Of a stretch of 58,156 nucleotides of DNA, positions 54,973 to 58,156 are shown piece by piece. Position 1 is the stretch's first letter, and every line of letters starts with the position of its first letter. A program made the translations under genes and the position numbers. The notes beneath the pieces are model-generated. The model made no database searches and was not told where the DNA came from. It worked only from the letters and a program-made list of their open reading frames with translations. The DNA comes from Halomonas sp. NO4 (GTDB lineage: Bacteria > Pseudomonadota > Gammaproteobacteria > Pseudomonadales > Halomonadaceae): assembly GCF_010994375.1 (NCBI RefSeq), contig NZ_WHMA01000019.1, positions 1-58,156 on the forward strand. Reading direction: 5' to 3'.

Positions 54973-56256
54973 TCATGCAGCACTCCCTTCGGATCCCGCC
55001 AGCCGCCCCCAGCGATGAAGGAACAGCGCGTAGGTGGTGAGCACGTGACGGATCGAGTCGATGGAGACGCACTCGTCCACGCCGTGAATGCGCTCGGCCA
55101 CCGGGCCATAGCAGGTGCCGTTGATCTCGCCGCTGACGTGGAAGGCGCGCAGGTCGGTCGTGCAGGTCGAGAGGTAGTGTTCCGGCGGCTCGTCGAGCAG
55201 CGCCTCGTGGCACGCCGAGAGCAGGCGAATCCCCGGGGTGTCGAGGTCGACCAGGTGACCCTCGGAGCGAAAGCCGTGGAAGAAGAGGCGCGGCGGGGGG
55301 CCGGCGCCGCCGAGCTCGGCGTGGCGGCGCTCGACGGTCTGGCGCACCCGCACCATTACGCTGTCGGGCGGCATGCCCGGCGGAAAGCCGACGCGCCCCT
55401 CGACCACGGCGTGGGCGGGTACGCTGGACGGCCAGTTCCCCCCCTCGATCTTGCCGATGCTCAGGTTGAAGGGGTGCTCCAGGTCGGCGTAGGCGGCGGG
55501 CCGCGGGCCGGCGTTGATCTCCTCCTCCAGCGCCTTGAAGGCGGGCAGGTAGTCGAGCAGTGCCTCGATGGCATTGCTCCCGGCGCGGGTGTCGAGTACG
55601 TGGGCGGGCACGCCGTCCACTCGCAGGCGGAACCACAGCACGCCGACCTGGCCGCTGTAGATCCGCGCGCCGAAGGGTTCGGGAATGAGCGAGAAGTCGC
55701 CCGAGAAGCCCTGGTGCAGGCAGGCCAGCGCGCCGTTGCCGGTGCACTCCTCCTCGATCACCGTCTGCAGGGTGAGAGGGAAGTCGATCGCCTCGCCGGC
55801 CTCGCGCACTGCCTGCACGGCCATCACCATGGCGGCGATACCGGCCTTCATGTCGCCGGCGCCGCGGCCGTAGAGCCAGCCGTCCTTTTCCCAGGGCTCC
55901 CAGGGGAGGCGGGTCCACATGTCGGTGGGCTCGGCGGGCACCACGTCGAGGTGGCCGTTGAACACCAGGTGCGGGCCGCGAGCCTCCGGATTCAGCCGCG
56001 AGACCAGATTGTAGCGGCCGGTGCTGGGCCAGTTCACCGGGGCGCGATGCGGATGTTCCAGAAAGCCGGGGGCGTCCAGCGGCACGCGCTGCACGGGCAG
56101 GTTGAGCCTGCCCAGCCAGGCTTCCATGGTGTCCAGTGCATCCTGCTCCTGGTCCAGCACGCTGTAGCCGCGCACCAGGTCGCGGGTCAGCGTCAGGGTA
56201 TCGTCCATCAGGGCATTGCAGCGTGCGACGATTCGTTGTTCGGTCGCGCTCAGCAT
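54973..56256 (-). CDS. M20-family amidohydrolase, acetylornithine deacetylase/succinyl-diaminopimelate desuccinylase-like
   Basis: A 427-residue zinc-dependent deacylase. The metal-binding positions are in FNGHLDVVPAE (His, Asp), GRGAGDMKAGIAA (bridging Asp) and VIEEECTGNGALA (general-base Glu and ligand Glu), with a later His near the C-terminus (FHGFRSEGH). The dimerisation/lid domain is at about residues 200-310. The family includes ArgE, DapE and carboxypeptidases; the substrate is not decided by the sequence. The ATG at 56256 is chosen for GAGAGG 5 bases upstream. It stands alone in the minus direction beyond rmuC. Confidence 0.9.
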   Translation of the reverse strand: MLSATEQRIVARCNALMDDTLTLTRDLVRGYSVLDQEQDALDTMEAWLGRLNLPVQRVPLDAPGFLEHPHRAPVNWPSTGRYNLVSRLNPEARGPHLVFNGHLDVVPAEPTDMWTRLPWEPWEKDGWLYGRGAGDMKAGIAAMVMAVQAVREAGEAIDFPLTLQTVIEEECTGNGALACLHQGFSGDFSLIPEPFGARIYSGQVGVLWFRLRVDGVPAHVLDTRAGSNAIEALLDYLPAFKALEEEINAGPRPAAYADLEHPFNLSIGKIEGGNWPSSVPAHAVVEGRVGFPPGMPPDSVMVRVRQTVERRHAELGGAGPPPRLFFHGFRSEGHLVDLDTPGIRLLSACHEALLDEPPEHYLSTCTTDLRAFHVSGEINGTCYGPVAERIHGVDECVSIDSIRHVLTTYALFLHRWGRLAGSEGSAA

Positions 56257-56509
56257 CAGAACCTCTCCATCGGCATGTCTTCGATGTGCCGTGCCGCTGC
56301 AGTGGCGGTGCGCCGCTTTGATGCACCGGCCGCTTTCAGCGACCTCCCTTGCTCCATAGACCGTGCAGAATGGCATCCATTCTAGCCATATCGGCGCAAG
56401 GGCCTCAGTGGGGATGCAGTTTTCGCGCCAGCTGGCAGTCCGCCCGGGATTTCCGAGACAGCTGTTCGAGGGGCGCTTCGGCGAGCAGGAAGCGGTGCAG
56501 TAAGCGCTT

Positions 56510-57937
56510 TCAGTCTCCGTCGCGAGTGGTCTCCCGCTCACGACGGGCCTCGAGCTCGAGCTCGGCACGCTCCACCAGCTCGCCGGGCAGCTCCTTCTTG
56601 ACGGCCACGCCGAGTTCCTTGAACTCGGCGGTCTGCTTGATCAGGTTGCCGCGGCCGCTGACCAGACGGTTCATGGCCTCGTCGTAGCTCTCTCGGGCGC
56701 CGTCGAGCTTCTTGCCCACCTCCTGCAGGCTCTCCACGAAGAGGCGCAGCTTGTTGTAGAAGCGCTCGGCGCGGTTGGCGAGTTCGGCGCTGTGGCGGCT
56801 CTGGTCCTCGAAGCGCCATAGCTGGCGCACGATATTGAGGCTGGTCAGCAGGGTGGTGGGGGTGGCGACCAGTACGTTGCTCTCGATGGCGCGCTGGTAG
56901 AGGGTCTCGTCGTATTTCAGCGCCTCGACGTAGGCCGACTCCACGGGAATGAACATCACCACCACCTCGGGCGAGTTGAGGCCCGGCAGGGCGTAGTAGT
57001 GCTTGTCGGCCAGTTCGGTGATGCGCTCGCTCATGGCCCGGGCGTGTTCGGCCAGCGCCTGGTGGCGCGCGGCGTCGTCCTCGGCGTTGACGTAGCGCAC
57101 GTAGGCGGCCAGCGAGGTCTTGGCATCGATCACCAGGTGCTTGCCCTGGGGCAGGTAGACGAGGGCGTCGGGCCGGCGGCGCCCCTGGTCGGTCGTGAAG
57201 CTCGCCTCGCGCTGGTAGTCCTTGCCGGGGCGCAGGCCCGAGCCTTCCAGCACGTTCTCGAGCATCAGTTCGCCCCAGTTGCCCTGGACCTTCTTCTGGC
57301 CCTGCAGCGCCTCGGTGAGCCGGCTCGCCTGGTCGGTGATCTCGCGGTTGAGCGATTGCAGATGCTTGAGCTCGGTGCGCAGGCTGGCGCGCTGCTCGGT
57401 ATCGGCGCGGTGCAGGGACTCGACCTGCTGGCGAAAGCCCTTGACTTCGTTGTGCAGCGGCTGCAGCAGCCCGGTGAGGTGCTGCTGCGACTGTTCGGAG
57501 AACGCCTTGCCCTTGCGCTCGAGGATCTCGTTGGCGAGGTTCTCGAACTCCTGCCTGAGCTGATCGCGACTCTCGCGCAGCAGCTTGAGCTGCTCGGCGA
57601 AGTGCTGCTGCTTCTGGTCGAGCGTGGTCGCGAGTTCGGCGTGGCGCCGCTCCAGGTGGGAGAGCTCCGTCGCCACGCCTTCGCGGGCCGCCTTCTCTTC
57701 CTGCCACCACTGGTGGTAACGGTCGCGGGCCTCGCCGGCGGCATCCCGATGCGCCTGGGCGGCCGACAGCGCCTCGCGCGTCTCGGCCAGCCGGGCCTGC
57801 AGAGCCGCGACCTCGTCGGCGTGGCGTGCGCGCTCGGTGCGTCGAGCCCGCGCACCGAGCAGGGCGACCAGGCCGGCGCCGAGGAGCAGGGCCAGGCCGG
57901 TGGCAAGGGTGGCCAGCAGCGTGGGCGAGAGGGTCAT
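56510..57937 (-). CDS. rmuC: DNA recombination protein RmuC
   Basis: A 475-residue RmuC. It has one N-terminal membrane helix (LLATLATGLALLLGAGLVALLGARA), a long coiled coil (about residues 35-190), the conserved RmuC nuclease-fold domain (about 215-430) with NWGELMLENVLEGSGL, GRRRPDALVYLPQGKHLVIDAKTSL and FIPVESAYVEAL, and a charged tail. RmuC limits inversions at short inverted repeats and is linked to defence against retrotransposition or phage in some bacteria. The ATG at 57937 has GGAGAC upstream. The core Asp/Lys of DAKTSL (PD-(D/E)xK-like) is intact. Confidence 0.96.
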   Translation of the reverse strand: MTLSPTLLATLATGLALLLGAGLVALLGARARRTERARHADEVAALQARLAETREALSAAQAHRDAAGEARDRYHQWWQEEKAAREGVATELSHLERRHAELATTLDQKQQHFAEQLKLLRESRDQLRQEFENLANEILERKGKAFSEQSQQHLTGLLQPLHNEVKGFRQQVESLHRADTEQRASLRTELKHLQSLNREITDQASRLTEALQGQKKVQGNWGELMLENVLEGSGLRPGKDYQREASFTTDQGRRRPDALVYLPQGKHLVIDAKTSLAAYVRYVNAEDDAARHQALAEHARAMSERITELADKHYYALPGLNSPEVVVMFIPVESAYVEALKYDETLYQRAIESNVLVATPTTLLTSLNIVRQLWRFEDQSRHSAELANRAERFYNKLRLFVESLQEVGKKLDGARESYDEAMNRLVSGRGNLIKQTAEFKELGVAVKKELPGELVERAELELEARRERETTRDGD

Positions 57938-58068
57938 GGGTGTCTCCGAAGGGGCGCGAACGGTGGAAGGGGTACTGTACAGGGAAGGCTATGTTGGTAT
58001 CTGCTGTTGGCGTGTTCCAAAGGTACTGTATAAACTACTGTATATCCAGTTTGCCTCTGGTGCACGCC

Positions 58069-58156
58069 ATGAAACAAGCAGACCTCGAAGCCCTCGAGCG
58101 AACACTGGCTAGCCTTCCTGTCGATCTCAAGAAATACCTCGCAGATCAGCTTGTTG
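58069..58156 (+). CDS. Start of a gene cut by the right window edge
   Basis: The ATG at 58069 opens a frame read for 29 codons beginning MKQADLEALERTLASLP, then continuing past the window. Upstream, at 57974, 58024 and 58036, TACTGTA occurs three times, which may be a regulator site or chance. The short N-terminus, with its Leu/Glu pattern, resembles the beginning of some IS1595-type transposases, but that is a guess from a few residues. Confidence 0.5.
   Translation, partial: MKQADLEALERTLASLPVDLKKYLADQLV

Overview
This window is a high-GC (roughly two-thirds G+C by eye) gammaproteobacterial chromosome segment. Gene content and style suggest Halomonas or a close relative, but that is inference because no rRNA or other diagnostic marker is present. 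One low-GC block (about 46.7-54.4 kb) is clearly foreign.

Layout. (1) 1-0.9 kb: truncated IS256-family transposase at the left edge. (2) 1.3-2.7 kb: lipase-like alpha/beta hydrolase. (3) 2.8-11.0 kb: a divergent cluster around an animal-haem-peroxidase/fatty-acid alpha-dioxygenase homologue. It is followed by a weakly P450-like protein, an Old Yellow Enzyme-family reductase, a membrane-anchored di-haem cytochrome c and a small 4-TM protein; paralogues of the last two lie on the opposite strand. The set resembles an oxylipin (oxygenated fatty acid) pathway. (4) 11.2-18.1 kb: a periplasmic-sensor GGDEF/EAL protein and an RND efflux pair. (5) 18.5-32.5 kb: a complete Tad (Flp, type IVb) pilus locus, from pilin and prepilin peptidase through secretin, TadZ, TadA-D, TadE and TadG to an AraC-type pseudo-receiver regulator, with an unusual winged-helix AAA+ ATPase inside it. 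(6) 33-46.4 kb: housekeeping and envelope genes (YhiN-like flavoprotein, TetR, CopD, YqjD/E/K, phospholipase A, MscK-like channel, TlyA, AbrB) and a minus-strand pair joining an ATP-grasp enzyme to a large protein with a papain-like Cys/His/Asn pattern. (7) 46.6-54.4 kb: the 4.5S SRP RNA gene, whose 3' end is the attachment site of a 7.7-kb low-GC island. The island carries a tyrosine integrase, a P-loop NTPase, a small Cys-pair protein, a serine recombinase, two small secreted proteins and an Mrr-type endonuclease. (8) 54.5-58.2 kb: backbone again, with a small conserved protein, an M20 deacylase, RmuC and a gene start cut by the right edge.

Repeats. Two copies of a 139-bp palindromic MITE-like element (138/139 identical, opposite orientation) bracket 11.1-35.0 kb. 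Two copies of a composite palindromic cassette sit in the Tad locus. A 22-bp direct repeat marks the island ends.

The most interesting candidates for undescribed biology are the dioxygenase/P450-like/OYE/cytochrome cluster, the ATP-grasp plus protease-like pair, and the ffs-integrated island, in which two proteins share a C-terminal module. Family assignments come from reading motifs by eye; no database search was run.
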